From Escherichia ruysiae (GTDB taxonomy: Bacteria > Pseudomonadota > Gammaproteobacteria > Enterobacterales > Enterobacteriaceae): a stretch of 64,000 nt of DNA. The stretch is from the NCBI RefSeq assembly GCF_902498915.1, contig NZ_CABVLQ010000001.1; one strand, given 5' to 3'. The translations under genes and the position numbers were made by a program. Below, one piece after another: positions 1-8,463 of this stretch. Below the pieces are notes generated by a model that had not been told where the DNA came from, did no database searches, and saw only the letters and a program-made list of their open reading frames with translations. Position 1 is the first letter of the stretch; the number at the start of each line of letters is the position of its first letter.

Positions 1-202
1 CTGTTTTATTGCCGGGGCGGAGTTCGATCCGCTGCTGGATGACAGCCGTCTGCTTTACCAGACGTTAGCGGCGCATCAGCAGCCCTGTGAGTTCAAACTC
101 TACCCAGGCACGCTGCACGCCTTTTTGCATTATTCACGGATGATGAAAACCGCCGACGATGCTCTTCGCGACGGCGCTCAATTCTTTACCGCTCAGCTTT
201 AG
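1..202 (+). CDS. aes: Aes acetyl esterase, C-terminal part (5' end outside window)
   Basis: This is the last 66 codons of a serine esterase of the hormone-sensitive lipase type. Reading from base 2 gives a product ending in DGAQFFTAQL, which matches the C-terminus of E. coli Aes (319 residues in the family reference), so residues about 254-319 are present. Two members of the catalytic triad are visible: the Asp in AEFDPL (residue 262) and the His in GTLHAF (residue 292). The nucleophilic Ser lies outside the window. The family hydrolyses short-chain acyl esters and Aes is also known to bind MalT. The stop codon overlaps the hemH stop by four bases, so the genes converge tail to tail. Confidence 0.93.
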   Translation, partial: CFIAGAEFDPLLDDSRLLYQTLAAHQQPCEFKLYPGTLHAFLHYSRMMKTADDALRDGAQFFTAQL

Positions 203-1161
203 CGATACGCGGCAACAAGATTAGCCATCATTTCGATATGTTCCGGTGTGGCATTAAGCGCCGGAATATATTCATATTTTTTTCCGCCTGCACCGAGGAA
301 GACTTCACGGTTTTGCTCGGCAATCTCTTCCAGTGTTTCCAGACAATCCGCAGCAAAGCCCGGACACATCACCTGAATATGGCCGACACCTTTTTCTCCC
401 AGCATTTTCAGCGTTTCGTCGGTATAAGGCATCAACCAGGGTTCCCGACCAAAGCGCGACTGGAAAGTCATCATCACTTTTTCCGGTGCCATTCCCAGCG
501 CAGACGCCAGTTCACGAGTCGTTGTGCGACAACGTTGCGGATAATCATCGCCTTCATCCGCATAACGTTGCGGAATGCCATGATAAGAAAGCAACAGCAG
601 ATCCGGTTCGCCATGTTTAGCGAAAGAGGCGCGAACGCTATTCGCCAGCGCATTAATGTAATCGTGGTTATCGGCGTAATCACGAATAAACGATATCCCC
701 GGAATGCTACGTTTGCGCGCCAGAATGCGAGCCAGTTCATCCCACACCGCACCGACCGTTGAACAGGAGTATTGCGGGTAGAGCGGCAGTACCACGATAT
801 GATCAACATGTTCAGCCAGTAGTTCATCTACGGCGCTTTCCAGCGATGGCGTGCCGTAGCTCATTCCCAGCGCCACGGGCGTCTCCGGTAAACGTTGTGC
901 CAGCGCCTGTTGTTGCTGGCGGCTGTAAACCATCAGCGGCGAGCCACCTTCCATCCAGACAGAGGCATACAGCTTCGCCACACGCGGCGAGCGCAGCGGC
1001 AAAATCACGCCGCGCAGCAATGGCCACCACAACAGCCGTGAAGTATCGACTACGCGTCTGTCGCTTAAAAATTGTTTCAGGTAGCGTTTTACCGCTTCAG
1101 GTGTGGGGGCATCGGGTGTGCCCAGGTTTGCCAGCAGGATACCGGTTTTTGTCTGACGCAT
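199..1161 (-). CDS. hemH: Ferrochelatase
   Basis: The 320-residue product inserts Fe2+ into protoporphyrin IX, the last step of heme synthesis, at the cytoplasmic face of the membrane. The length equals the E. coli enzyme. The catalytic His194 lies in LLSYHGIPQRY and the conserved Glu275 in CLETLEEI. I recall two changes from K-12 (Thr for Ser in SYGTPSLES, Tyr for Phe in LYPQYS), both outside the active site. The gene follows adk on the same strand but is separated from it by 227 bases holding a terminator, so it probably has its own promoter. It ends against the convergent aes. Confidence 0.97.
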   Translation of the reverse strand: MRQTKTGILLANLGTPDAPTPEAVKRYLKQFLSDRRVVDTSRLLWWPLLRGVILPLRSPRVAKLYASVWMEGGSPLMVYSRQQQQALAQRLPETPVALGMSYGTPSLESAVDELLAEHVDHIVVLPLYPQYSCSTVGAVWDELARILARKRSIPGISFIRDYADNHDYINALANSVRASFAKHGEPDLLLLSYHGIPQRYADEGDDYPQRCRTTTRELASALGMAPEKVMMTFQSRFGREPWLMPYTDETLKMLGEKGVGHIQVMCPGFAADCLETLEEIAEQNREVFLGAGGKKYEYIPALNATPEHIEMMANLVAAYR

Positions 1162-1270
1162 TACCGCCTCTTATCGATTCAACTTGTTGATAATTGTAGC
1201 GGAAAAGTGAGGAAGAAGAACTAATTGCTGTGAGAGGTCAAATCAGAAAAAGGAATAACGCAGATTGAGG

Positions 1271-1302
1271 TTTTTGTAAAAGGCCGAATGAAAATCCGGC
1301 CT
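1271..1302 (-). terminator. Probable adk intrinsic terminator
   Basis: On the minus strand an AGGCCG/CGGCCT stem (arms 1297-1302 and 1281-1286) is followed by TTTTAC and five A residues. It lies about 90 bases after the adk stop, on the far side of a GC-rich repeat. The T-tract is short, so efficiency is uncertain. Confidence 0.5.
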
Positions 1303-1370
1303 GAGATTGCTGATAAGTTTGCTTGTGCAAGCCTGTTCCCCTCACCCTCTCCCCGAGGGCAAGGGGACTA
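1303..1370. repeat. GC-rich intergenic repeat (Box C-like), copy 1
   Basis: The segment starts with GATTGCTGA and contains CCCCTCACCCTCTCCCC, then a partly complementary GAGGGCAAGGGG and TCCGTGCGCG. The same components recur at 2171-2285 and 9199-9377. I take this as the interspersed GC-rich palindromic repeat called Box C in E. coli. The family name is from memory; the repetition within the window is directly visible. Confidence 0.6.
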
Positions 1371-1388
1371 TCCGTGCGCGCTTTCGAA

Positions 1389-2033
1389 TTAACCGAGGAT
1401 TTTTTCCAGAGCCGCGCGAACTTCAGCAACCGGTTTGGTGCCGTCGACTTTTGCGTATTTGGTGTTGCCCGCTTCCGCTTCTTTAGAGTAGTAGCCAATC
1501 AGCGGCGCAGTCATCTGATGGTATTCAACCAGACGTTTACGCACGGTTTCTTCCTGATCGTCTTTACGGGTAGTCAGTTCTTCACCGGTAACGTCGTCTT
1601 TGCCTTCTACTTTCGGCGGATTGAATTTAACGTGATAAACACGACCAGACGGCGCATGAACGCGGCGACCGACAATACGGTCAACGATCAGTTCGTCCGG
1701 TACGTCGAATTCCAGAACGTAATCAACATTAATGCCCGCTTCTTTCATCGCGTCTGCCTGCGGAATGGTACGCGGGAAGCCGTCCAACAGGAAACCATTA
1801 CGGCAGTCTTCCTGAGCAATGCGCTCTTTAACCAGCGCGATCACCAGTTCGTCGGTGACCAGTTTGCCAGCATCCATAATGTCTTTTGCTTGTTTACCCA
1901 GCTCGGAGCCAGATTTGACCGCAGCACGCAGCATATCGCCAGTGGAGATTTGCGGAATACCATATTTCTCCATGATGAACTGAGCCTGAGTCCCTTTCCC
2001 CGCGCCCGGAGCGCCAAGCAGAATGATACGCAT
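1389..2033 (-). CDS. adk: Adenylate kinase
   Basis: Adk interconverts ATP + AMP and two ADP in the cytoplasm and sets the adenylate energy charge. The 214-residue product has the P-loop GAPGAGKGT at residues 7-15, the AMP-binding LLDGFPRT with Arg88, and the long LID domain (about 122-159, [16 protein letters not shown]). I chose the ATG at 2033 because it gives the standard length and [10 protein letters not shown] start; an upstream in-frame ATG would add 20 unrelated residues. It lies downstream of htpG on the same strand, separated by a 258-base gap with two GC-rich repeats. The gene is a common MLST locus. Confidence 0.98.
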
Positions 2034-2170
2034 TGCGAAAATCCCCTTAAAATGTGTCGAATTTTTTGAAAAAGCGATAAACGATACCACCAACAGGCAA
2101 TTGCCTCAAGAAAGGCACATGGGGCTGAAACGGTTAAGGGGAGAAAGTTTGGGGGAAAGTGCGGTTGAAG

Positions 2171-2285
2171 CCCCTCACCCCGGCCCTCTCCCCAAAGGGG
2201 CGAGGGTGAAAACCAGCGCAGTTCTTTAATATCTGCACGATCGATCCCCTCTCCCCTTTGAGGAGAGGGTTAGGGTAAGGGGGTA
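2171..2285. repeat. Inverted pair of GC-rich Box C-like repeats (copies 2 and 3)
   Basis: Copy 2 (about 2171-2207) reads CCCCTCACCCCGGCCCTCTC followed by CCCAAAGGGGCGAGGG. Copy 3 (about 2248-2283) is the same unit on the other strand, reading CCCCTCTCCCCTTTGAGGAG then AGGGTTAGGGTAAGGGG. Together they can fold into a large imperfect hairpin between htpG and adk. The adk promoter should lie in the 135 bases between this pair and the adk start, but I could not pick a clear hexamer pair. Confidence 0.65.
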
Positions 2286-2291
2286 AAAGGT

Positions 2292-4166
2292 TTACGACAC
2301 CAGCAGCTGGTTCATACGACGAATAAACAGGTTCGGATCTTCCAGCGTACCGCGTTCTGCCAGCAGCGCCTGATCCAGCAGCAGTTCTACCCACTCGCTG
2401 AACTTCGCTTCATCTTCAGTATCTGCCGCACGTTTCACCAGTACGTGATCCGGGTTCAGTTCGAAGATATATTTCACTTCTGGCACTTTCTGGCCCGCCG
2501 CAGCGAACAGTTTCGCCATCTGAGTGCTCATTTCGTCCGCGTCAGTAGACACAATCGCTGGCGTATCGGTCAGACGGTGAGTCAGACGGACATCTTTCAC
2601 ACGCTCGCCGAGCAGGGCTTTCACACGGTCGATAAACGGAGTCAGTGCTTTCTCCGCTTCTTTCGCGCTCTCATCAACTTCGTCAGCCAGTTTTTCCAGC
2701 GACTCGTCAACTTTGGACACAGACTGGAAAGGTTTACCGTCGAACTCAGTCAGATAGTTCATCATCCACTCATCGATGCGGTCAGAAAGGAGCAGAACTT
2801 CGATGCCTTTCTTACGCAGCAGTTCCAGGTGCGGGCTGCTCTTCGCTGCCGCGTAGCTGTCTGCGGTGATGTAGTAGATTTTCTCCTGCCCTTCTTTCAT
2901 GCGGGAAACATAGTCTTCCAGAGACACGGTCTGCGCAGAAGAGTCGGTATGAGTAGAAGCAAAACGCAGCAGTTTGGCGATCGCTTCCTGGTTAGCGAAA
3001 TCTTCCGCCGGACCTTCTTTCAGTACCAGACCAAACTGTTGCCAGAAGGTCTGGTATTTTTCCGCGTCGTCTTTCGCCAGTTTTTCCAGCATTTGCAGCA
3101 CACGCTTGGTCAGCGCATTGCGCAGGTTACGCGTTACCGTGCTGTCCTGGAGGATTTCACGGGAAACGTTCAGCGGCAGATCGCTGGAGTCAATCAGACC
3201 ACGCACGAAGCGCAGATAGTTCGGCATGAACTGTTCTGCGTCGTCCATGATGAACACACGCTGAACATACAGTTTCAGGCCGTGTTTATGATCGCGGTTC
3301 CACATATCCCACGGAGCCTGGGACGGGATGTACAGCAGGCTGGTGTACTCCTGCTTACCTTCAACGCGGTTGTGGCTCCAGGTCAGCGGATCGTTAAAGT
3401 CGTGGGCGATGTGTTTGTAGAACTCTTTGTACTCTTCATCGGTGATTTCCGACTTGTTACGAGTCCACAGCGCCTGCGCTTTGTTGATTTTCTCCCAGGA
3501 GATAACGGTTTCGCCGTCTTTCTCTTCGCGTTTTTCGATCTCTACCGGCAGCGCGATATGGTCGGAGTATTTGCTGATGATGGAACGCACACGCCAGTCA
3601 TCGAGAAACTCGTCTTCGCCTTCACGCAGATGCAGGGTGATTTCAGTACCGCGATCTTCTTTGGTGATGTCGGCAACGGTGTATTCACCTTCGCCAGCCG
3701 ATTCCCAGAACACGCCGTTTTCTGGTTTTTCGCCTGCCGCGCGAGTACGCACGGTCACTTTATCGGCCACGATAAATGCGGAGTAGAAACCAACACCAAA
3801 CTGACCGATCAGCTGGCTGTCTTTCGCCTGATCAGATCCCAGAGATTCGAGGAACGATTTGGTGCCGGATTTAGCGATAGTCCCCAGGTGGTCGATCACT
3901 TCGTCGCGGGTCATCCCCACGCCGTTGTCGGAAATAGTCAGCGTGCGCTTGTCTTTATCGAAAGAGACACGAACGCGCAGTTCGCCATCACCTTCGTACA
4001 GATCCGGATTAGAGAGCGCGCGGAAACGCAGCTTGTCCGCCGCATCGGAGGCGTTAGAGATAAGCTCACGCAGGAAGATTTCTTTATTGGAATAGAGAGA
4101 ATGGATCATCAGATGCAGAAGCTGCTTCACTTCTGACTGAAAACCACGAGTTTCTTGTCCTTTCAT
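2292..4166 (-). CDS. htpG: HtpG, bacterial Hsp90 chaperone
   Basis: This is the cytosolic ATP-dependent Hsp90 chaperone. The 624 residues match the usual E. coli length. The N-terminal GHKL ATPase shows EIFLRELISNASDA (catalytic Glu and Asn near residues 34-38), DNGVGMT and GQFGVGFYSA. The middle client-binding domain and the C-terminal dimerisation domain follow. A clear sigma-32 promoter sits 52-80 bases upstream, which fits its heat-shock class. It follows recR but is separated from it by a strong hairpin, so most transcription should start at its own promoter. Confidence 0.98.
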   Translation of the reverse strand: MKGQETRGFQSEVKQLLHLMIHSLYSNKEIFLRELISNASDAADKLRFRALSNPDLYEGDGELRVRVSFDKDKRTLTISDNGVGMTRDEVIDHLGTIAKSGTKSFLESLGSDQAKDSQLIGQFGVGFYSAFIVADKVTVRTRAAGEKPENGVFWESAGEGEYTVADITKEDRGTEITLHLREGEDEFLDDWRVRSIISKYSDHIALPVEIEKREEKDGETVISWEKINKAQALWTRNKSEITDEEYKEFYKHIAHDFNDPLTWSHNRVEGKQEYTSLLYIPSQAPWDMWNRDHKHGLKLYVQRVFIMDDAEQFMPNYLRFVRGLIDSSDLPLNVSREILQDSTVTRNLRNALTKRVLQMLEKLAKDDAEKYQTFWQQFGLVLKEGPAEDFANQEAIAKLLRFASTHTDSSAQTVSLEDYVSRMKEGQEKIYYITADSYAAAKSSPHLELLRKKGIEVLLLSDRIDEWMMNYLTEFDGKPFQSVSKVDESLEKLADEVDESAKEAEKALTPFIDRVKALLGERVKDVRLTHRLTDTPAIVSTDADEMSTQMAKLFAAAGQKVPEVKYIFELNPDHVLVKRAADTEDEAKFSEWVELLLDQALLAERGTLEDPNLFIRRMNQLLVS

Positions 4167-4217
4167 GTAGGTCTACCTCAATGATGCCATTTTAAGGTTA
4201 AAAACAGGATGAGGGAG

Positions 4218-4246
4218 AGATGGGGACAAGGGGGGATAATTTCAAG
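4218..4246 (-). promoter_or_regulatory. Sigma-32 promoter of htpG
   Basis: On the minus strand CTTGAAA (4246-4240) and CCCCATCT (4225-4218) are 14 bases apart. They match the sigma-32 consensus CTTGAAA / CCCCATNT almost perfectly. This agrees with the known heat-shock control of htpG. Confidence 0.88.
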
Positions 4247-4270
4247 CGAGAGCAGGTGATCCTGCTCTCG
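4247..4270 (-). terminator. recR terminator hairpin abutting the htpG promoter
   Basis: The arms CGAGAGCAGG (4247-4256) and CCTGCTCTCG (4261-4270) form a perfect 10-bp stem with a 4-base loop, starting 6 bases after the recR stop. The 3' trailing bases are CTTGAAATT rather than a run of U; they are also the -35 element of htpG. Termination is therefore inferred, possibly partial. Confidence 0.55.
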
Positions 4271-4275
4271 TTTGC

Positions 4276-4881
4276 TTAAAAACGAATCTTATGACGCCCG
4301 GCGAGTGAGTGCGACAGCGTGGTGCCATCGACCATTTCCAGTTCGCCGCCAACCGGTACGCCGTGGGCAATACGGCTGGCTTCCACGTCATACTGCGCGC
4401 AAAGCTCGGCAATGTAGTTAGCGGTGGCTTCACCTTCGACCGTTGGGTTGGTGGCGAGGATCACTTCGGTGATTTTTTCCTCCGCCAGACGCTGTTCCAG
4501 ACGATCAAGTCCGATATCATCCGGGCCAATGCCGTCCAGCGGTGACAGGTGCCCCATCAACACAAAATAACGACCGGAAAACTGCCCCGTCTGCTCAATG
4601 GCGTAGATATCCGCAGGACTCTCTACCACGCAAATCTGACCGTTTTCCTGACGACGCGGGTTTGAACAGATGTTACAGACTTCCTGTTCAGTGAAGGTGC
4701 GGCAATCGGCGCAGTGACCGATTTCCGACATCGCCCGGGTGAGCGCCTGCGCCAGACGCATCCCGCCGCTACGATCGCGCTGAAGCAGCGTGAACGCCAT
4801 ACGCTGCGCCGACTTCGGGCCAACGCCCGGCAGACAGCGCAGTGCTTCCATAAGCTGTGTTAACAGCGGGCTGGTTTGCAT
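4276..4881 (-). CDS. recR: RecR recombination mediator
   Basis: RecR works with RecF and RecO to load RecA at gaps. The 201-residue protein has an N-terminal helix-hairpin-helix (CLPGVGPKSAQR, about 16-27), a four-cysteine zinc finger (Cys57, 60, 69, 72) and a C-terminal Toprim domain (about 80-175). The length equals the E. coli protein. Its ATG shares one base with the ybaB stop (TGATG), so the two are translationally coupled. Together with dnaX they form the usual dnaX-ybaB-recR operon. Confidence 0.97.
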   Translation of the reverse strand: MQTSPLLTQLMEALRCLPGVGPKSAQRMAFTLLQRDRSGGMRLAQALTRAMSEIGHCADCRTFTEQEVCNICSNPRRQENGQICVVESPADIYAIEQTGQFSGRYFVLMGHLSPLDGIGPDDIGLDRLEQRLAEEKITEVILATNPTVEGEATANYIAELCAQYDVEASRIAHGVPVGGELEMVDGTTLSHSLAGRHKIRF

Positions 4882-5210
4882 CAGAACGGCATCTTAAAGC
4901 CTGGCGGCAACTGCATTCCGGAGGAAACAGAGGCCATTTTTTCTTTCTGAGTTTCTTCGATACGACGCGCCGCATCGTTGAATGCCGCTGCAACCAGATC
5001 TTCCAGCATCTCTTTGTCATCTTCCAGCAGGCTTGGGTCGATCTCAACGCGACGGCAGTTGTGTGCGCCGTTGATGGTCACTTTCACCAGACCTGCGCCG
5101 GATTCGCCGGTCACTTCCAGCTTCGCGATTTCTTCCTGCATCTGCTGCATTTTTTCTTGCATCTGCTGGGCCTGCTTCATCAGGTTGCCCAGACCGCCTT
5201 TACCAAACAT
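4881..5210 (-). CDS. ybaB: YbaB/EbfC nucleoid-associated protein
   Basis: This small DNA-binding protein (109 residues) belongs to the YbaB/EbfC family, which forms dimers shaped like tweezers and binds DNA. The ATG at 5210 is preceded by GAGAGAAACCT, and the product MFGKGGLGNLMKQAQ is the conserved family start; a longer in-frame start at 5225 would add MREKP without family support. A Gln/Met-rich amphipathic helix (about 9-35) is typical. It sits between dnaX and recR and is co-transcribed with them. Its precise physiological role is not settled. Confidence 0.95.
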   Translation of the reverse strand: MFGKGGLGNLMKQAQQMQEKMQQMQEEIAKLEVTGESGAGLVKVTINGAHNCRRVEIDPSLLEDDKEMLEDLVAAAFNDAARRIEETQKEKMASVSSGMQLPPGFKMPF

Positions 5211-5262
5211 AGGTTTCTCTCTCAATCACGTTAAGGATGACGATCGTAAGCTGTGCTTACGA

Positions 5263-7194
5263 TCAAATGGGGCGGATACTTTCTTCATCCAGCTCCGCAT
5301 CGAAGAATCGACGCAGGGTCTGAATATTATTATCCGCAATAATGGACTCGCGCGCCTGCGCAAGTTTTTCTTCGTATATCGCCTGACGCCACTCCAGCGG
5401 AGTACGCACCGCTGGATTATCATCTTCAACGATAGTCAGTTCAACCGTTGAGCCATTTAACGTACTCAACGCTTCAGCCAGTTTTTGTTGTGCACCGCTG
5501 TTATTCAAATGACGCTGAGAGGAGCGCAAATGCAGACACACCGTGTTGCCGTTCTCCTCTTTCCAGGCATTTAACGCCACCTGTTCGACCAGTTTTGGTA
5601 GCGAAAGTTGACTCACCTGTGCTGCCCACGGATCGCGCTCAATGGCTTCTGCCGCCAGCTTCGCCGCCAGCTCTGGCGTTTTTTCATGTTCCAGCGCCTT
5701 TTTCAGCGCCTTCGGCGTGGCGACGACTTCTTTTTGTTGCATCACTGGGGTGGTTGCCTTCCAGCGATACGCTTCTTTTTTGGCTGGCGCTTTTTCCAGC
5801 GCCGATGGTGCCGGACGCGACTGAACGCGATCGGTGACCGAAGCCAGTCTTTCCAGCGCAGCGTTATTCACCGGCCGCGCGCGGGTAGCGGCTGCCGGTT
5901 CACTCTTTTTTGCTTTGGTTGCTCCCTGTGCGCGCTGTAGTTGTTGGCGCGCCGCCAGCACCTGGCTGGTGGTTTCTGAGAGCGGTACGGTCGGTGCCTG
6001 CTGCGGCGCTGATTGCGGCTGTGGCGGCACCTGCATTGGCGTCATTACCGCCGTCGGCGCGACTGGCGCAAAGGACTGGCGCGGCACTTCCGGTTCGGGT
6101 AGAGGCATACGCGGATGGAACGCCAGCGCGCGCAATAGCGTCATTTCAACGCCCATCCGTCTGTCCGGCGCATACGGTAATTCTTTGCGACCAATCAATA
6201 GCGTCTGGTAGTAAAGCTGAATATCTGTTGGCGGCACGGTACGTGCCAATTCACGCATCCGCAGCTCAATGGCAGCCATGTCATTGCCAAGCGCAGCAGG
6301 CGAAAGCTGTACCATCGCAATGCGGTGCAGCAGGCCGAGCATTTCCACCAGCAACGCTTCCCACTCGATACCACGGGCAGCGGCTTCGTTAATCAGCGCC
6401 ATTACGCGCTCGCCGTTGGCTTCCACCATCGCTTCTACCAGCGACAGCGCCTGATCGTCGTCGAGCGTACCGAGCATCGAACTGACCGCCTGGGTCGAAA
6501 CCTGACCATCACCGCTGGCAATCGCCTGGTCAGTCAGACTTAACGCGTCTCGCAGGCTGCCTTCAGCGGCGCGCGCCAGCAGTTGCAGCGCCCGAGGCTC
6601 GTGGGCGATATGTTCTTCGTTGAGAATGTGCTCAAGCTGATGACGAATTTGCTCGACATCCAGCGCCTTGAGATGAAATTGCAGACAGCGCGACAAAATC
6701 GTCACCGGCAATTTCTGCGGATCGGTGGTTGCCAGCAGAAACTTCACATGCTCTGGTGGCTCTTCAAGGGTTTTTAACAGTGCGTTGAAGCTGTGGCGCG
6801 ACAGCATATGCACTTCGTCGATCAGATAGACTTTAAAGCGACCGCGCGCTGGCGCGTACTGAACGTTATCCAGCAGGTCGCGGGTATCTTCGACTTTGGT
6901 GCGCGAGGCGGCATCGATCTCAATCAGATCAACAAAGCGCCCCTGTTCGATTTCGCGGCAGTTATCGCATACGCCGCACGGCGTCGCGGTAATGCCTGTT
7001 TCGCAGTTTAGCCCCTTCGCCAGCAGTCGGGCGATAGAGGTTTTTCCGACGCCACGGGTGCCGGAAAAAAGATAAGCATGATGAATACGCCCTAACGACA
7101 AGCCGTTCGCCAGTGCGGTCAGCACATGTTCCTGGCCGACGACGTCAGCAAAGGTTTGTGGGCGCCATTTTCGGGCTAAGACCTGATAACTCAT
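5263..7194 (-). CDS. dnaX: DNA polymerase III subunit tau (and gamma by frameshift)
   Basis: DnaX is the clamp-loader ATPase and holoenzyme organiser. The 643-residue tau form has Walker A GTRGVGKT (45-52), a zinc module (Cys64, 73, 76, 79), Walker B IDEVHM and SRC near the end of the AAA+ core. A Pro/Gln/Ala-rich linker follows, then the C-terminal domains that bind DnaB helicase and the alpha subunit. A -1 frameshift site (5905-5911) yields the shorter gamma. The start gives MSYQVLARKWRP, the standard N-terminus. apt is upstream on the same strand across a 118-base gap. Confidence 0.98.
   Translation of the reverse strand: MSYQVLARKWRPQTFADVVGQEHVLTALANGLSLGRIHHAYLFSGTRGVGKTSIARLLAKGLNCETGITATPCGVCDNCREIEQGRFVDLIEIDAASRTKVEDTRDLLDNVQYAPARGRFKVYLIDEVHMLSRHSFNALLKTLEEPPEHVKFLLATTDPQKLPVTILSRCLQFHLKALDVEQIRHQLEHILNEEHIAHEPRALQLLARAAEGSLRDALSLTDQAIASGDGQVSTQAVSSMLGTLDDDQALSLVEAMVEANGERVMALINEAAARGIEWEALLVEMLGLLHRIAMVQLSPAALGNDMAAIELRMRELARTVPPTDIQLYYQTLLIGRKELPYAPDRRMGVEMTLLRALAFHPRMPLPEPEVPRQSFAPVAPTAVMTPMQVPPQPQSAPQQAPTVPLSETTSQVLAARQQLQRAQGATKAKKSEPAAATRARPVNNAALERLASVTDRVQSRPAPSALEKAPAKKEAYRWKATTPVMQQKEVVATPKALKKALEHEKTPELAAKLAAEAIERDPWAAQVSQLSLPKLVEQVALNAWKEENGNTVCLHLRSSQRHLNNSGAQQKLAEALSTLNGSTVELTIVEDDNPAVRTPLEWRQAIYEEKLAQARESIIADNNIQTLRRFFDAELDEESIRPI
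5868..5927 (-). promoter_or_regulatory. dnaX programmed -1 frameshift signal
   Basis: The slippery heptamer A AAA AAG lies at 5911-5905 on the minus strand. An SD-like AGGGAGC (about 5926-5920) precedes it and a GC-rich stem (ACCGGC paired with GCCGGT, about 5898-5868) follows. A -1 slip reads GAG then TGA (stop at 5902-5900), giving a 431-residue product, the known size of gamma. All three parts of the E. coli signal are visible. Confidence 0.93.
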
Positions 7195-7312
7195 TGGCAG
7201 GCTCTGAAACGCTGGAAGGTGGATTCACGAAGGGGTAATGCTAACACAGCCCCGTCAGAACGGCGAGGCTGAATGTACATCTTGTGCTGCCCATGGCGCG
7301 GGCTGTCGAAAA

Positions 7313-7864
7313 TTAGTGGCCCGGGAACGGGACAAGGCTATAACAGGTAATGCCTTGATTTTCGAGACGCTGTTCACCGCCGAGGTCGAACAAATTAATG
7401 ATGAATGCAGCGTCAGTGACTTCACCGCCCAGACGACGGATCAATTTCACTGTCGCCTCAATGGTGCCCCCAGTTGCCAGCAAATCGTCGACTACCAATA
7501 CTTTGTCACCTGGTTTAATGGCATCAACGTGGATTTCCAGCTTATCGGTGCCGTATTCCAGTTCGTAAGTTTCGCTGGTGGTTTCGCGCGGCAGTTTGCC
7601 CGGTTTACGTACCGGTACAAAACCTACGCCCAGACCCAATGCTACCGGAGCACCAAACAAGAAGCCACGTGCTTCGGTGCCGACAACTTTGGTAATACCC
7701 GCATTTTTGTAACGCTCAACCAGCAGGTCGATGCTGAGAGCGTAAGCTTTCGGGTCTTCCAGTAAGCTGGTGACATCACGGAACAGAATGCCGGGTTTTG
7801 GGTAGTCCTGAATGCTTTTGATGCTATTTTTGAGATACTCAAGCTGCTGTGCAGTCGCGGTCAT
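7313..7864 (-). CDS. apt: Adenine phosphoribosyltransferase
   Basis: Apt salvages adenine with PRPP to make AMP. The 183-residue product contains the PRPP-binding loop VLVVDDLLATGGT and the family motif EARGFLFG. I chose the ATG at 7864, which gives MTATAQQLEYLKN as in E. coli; an upstream start would add 18 residues. Several substitutions distinguish it from K-12 as I remember it (Thr-Ser-Glu-Thr-Tyr-Glu region, Lys for Gln before LEIHV, Thr in EVTDAAF, Cys in ITCYS), making it one of the more variable housekeeping genes here. Confidence 0.96.
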   Translation of the reverse strand: MTATAQQLEYLKNSIKSIQDYPKPGILFRDVTSLLEDPKAYALSIDLLVERYKNAGITKVVGTEARGFLFGAPVALGLGVGFVPVRKPGKLPRETTSETYELEYGTDKLEIHVDAIKPGDKVLVVDDLLATGGTIEATVKLIRRLGGEVTDAAFIINLFDLGGEQRLENQGITCYSLVPFPGH

Positions 7865-8016
7865 AAGTGTATGCCTGCTTGTTACGGTGGTACTCACGGC
7901 GCGTTTTAAACGTATCAAAAGTAACTTTTGTTTAACCTTTGACCGCCTGCGCCTGTGCTCGAAAACGCCAGAATGTACTGGCTGTGCGCGATAATTGCAA
8001 CAGCGATTGTTGTGCT

Positions 8017-8394
8017 TCAGTGCTTTTCTTGCTTTTCATCAATCACCGGGATTCGCCACATAAAAATCAGCAAACAAGTGAGGATCACCAGCAACAAAAT
8101 GCGTACCCACACCATATGCACAAACCATAGTGAAATAGCAAAAGTCACGAGTATCAATAAAATCGCCCGTGGTTTTGCGCCACGCGGCATTGCATGGTAT
8201 TTCTGCCAGAAACGTAAATAGCTGCCAAACCATGAGCGGTACAACAGCCAGGCGTGAAAACGCGGGGAAGAGCGCGCAAAGCACCAGGCCGCCAACAGGA
8301 TAAACGGCGTAGTCGGCAATACCGGTAATACCACGCCCAGCGTACCCAACACTACCGCCAGCCAGCCAATGATGATTAAAATGATTCGTTGCAT
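8017..8394 (-). CDS. ybaN: YbaN, DUF454 inner-membrane protein
   Basis: This is a small membrane protein of the DUF454 family (125 residues). Hydrophobic segments lie at about 4-42 (GWLAVVLGTLGVVLPVLPTT followed by FILLAAW) and 77-114. The central SPRFHAWLLYRSWFGSYLR and the RGAKPRA stretch are family hallmarks. The function is unknown to me. It is transcribed divergently from priC, sharing a 69-base intergenic region, and lies 152 bases from the apt start; that 152-base gap holds no recognisable gene. Confidence 0.9.
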   Translation of the reverse strand: MQRIILIIIGWLAVVLGTLGVVLPVLPTTPFILLAAWCFARSSPRFHAWLLYRSWFGSYLRFWQKYHAMPRGAKPRAILLILVTFAISLWFVHMVWVRILLLVILTCLLIFMWRIPVIDEKQEKH

Positions 8395-8463
8395 ATTGAG
8401 TGTTGTCAGCTTACAGAGTGGCTACTTTAGCATAACAATTATCATTTTCATTGAGGTCTTATC

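Noticed and set aside
2445..4136. 563-codon open frame antisense to htpG
   Set aside because: It exactly mirrors htpG, has no SD and no family similarity. Long open antisense frames are a by-product of the codon bias of highly expressed genes.
5834..6392. Open frames antisense to the dnaX linker
   Set aside because: The Ala/Pro/Gln-rich linker has high GC and low complexity, which leaves both antisense frames open.
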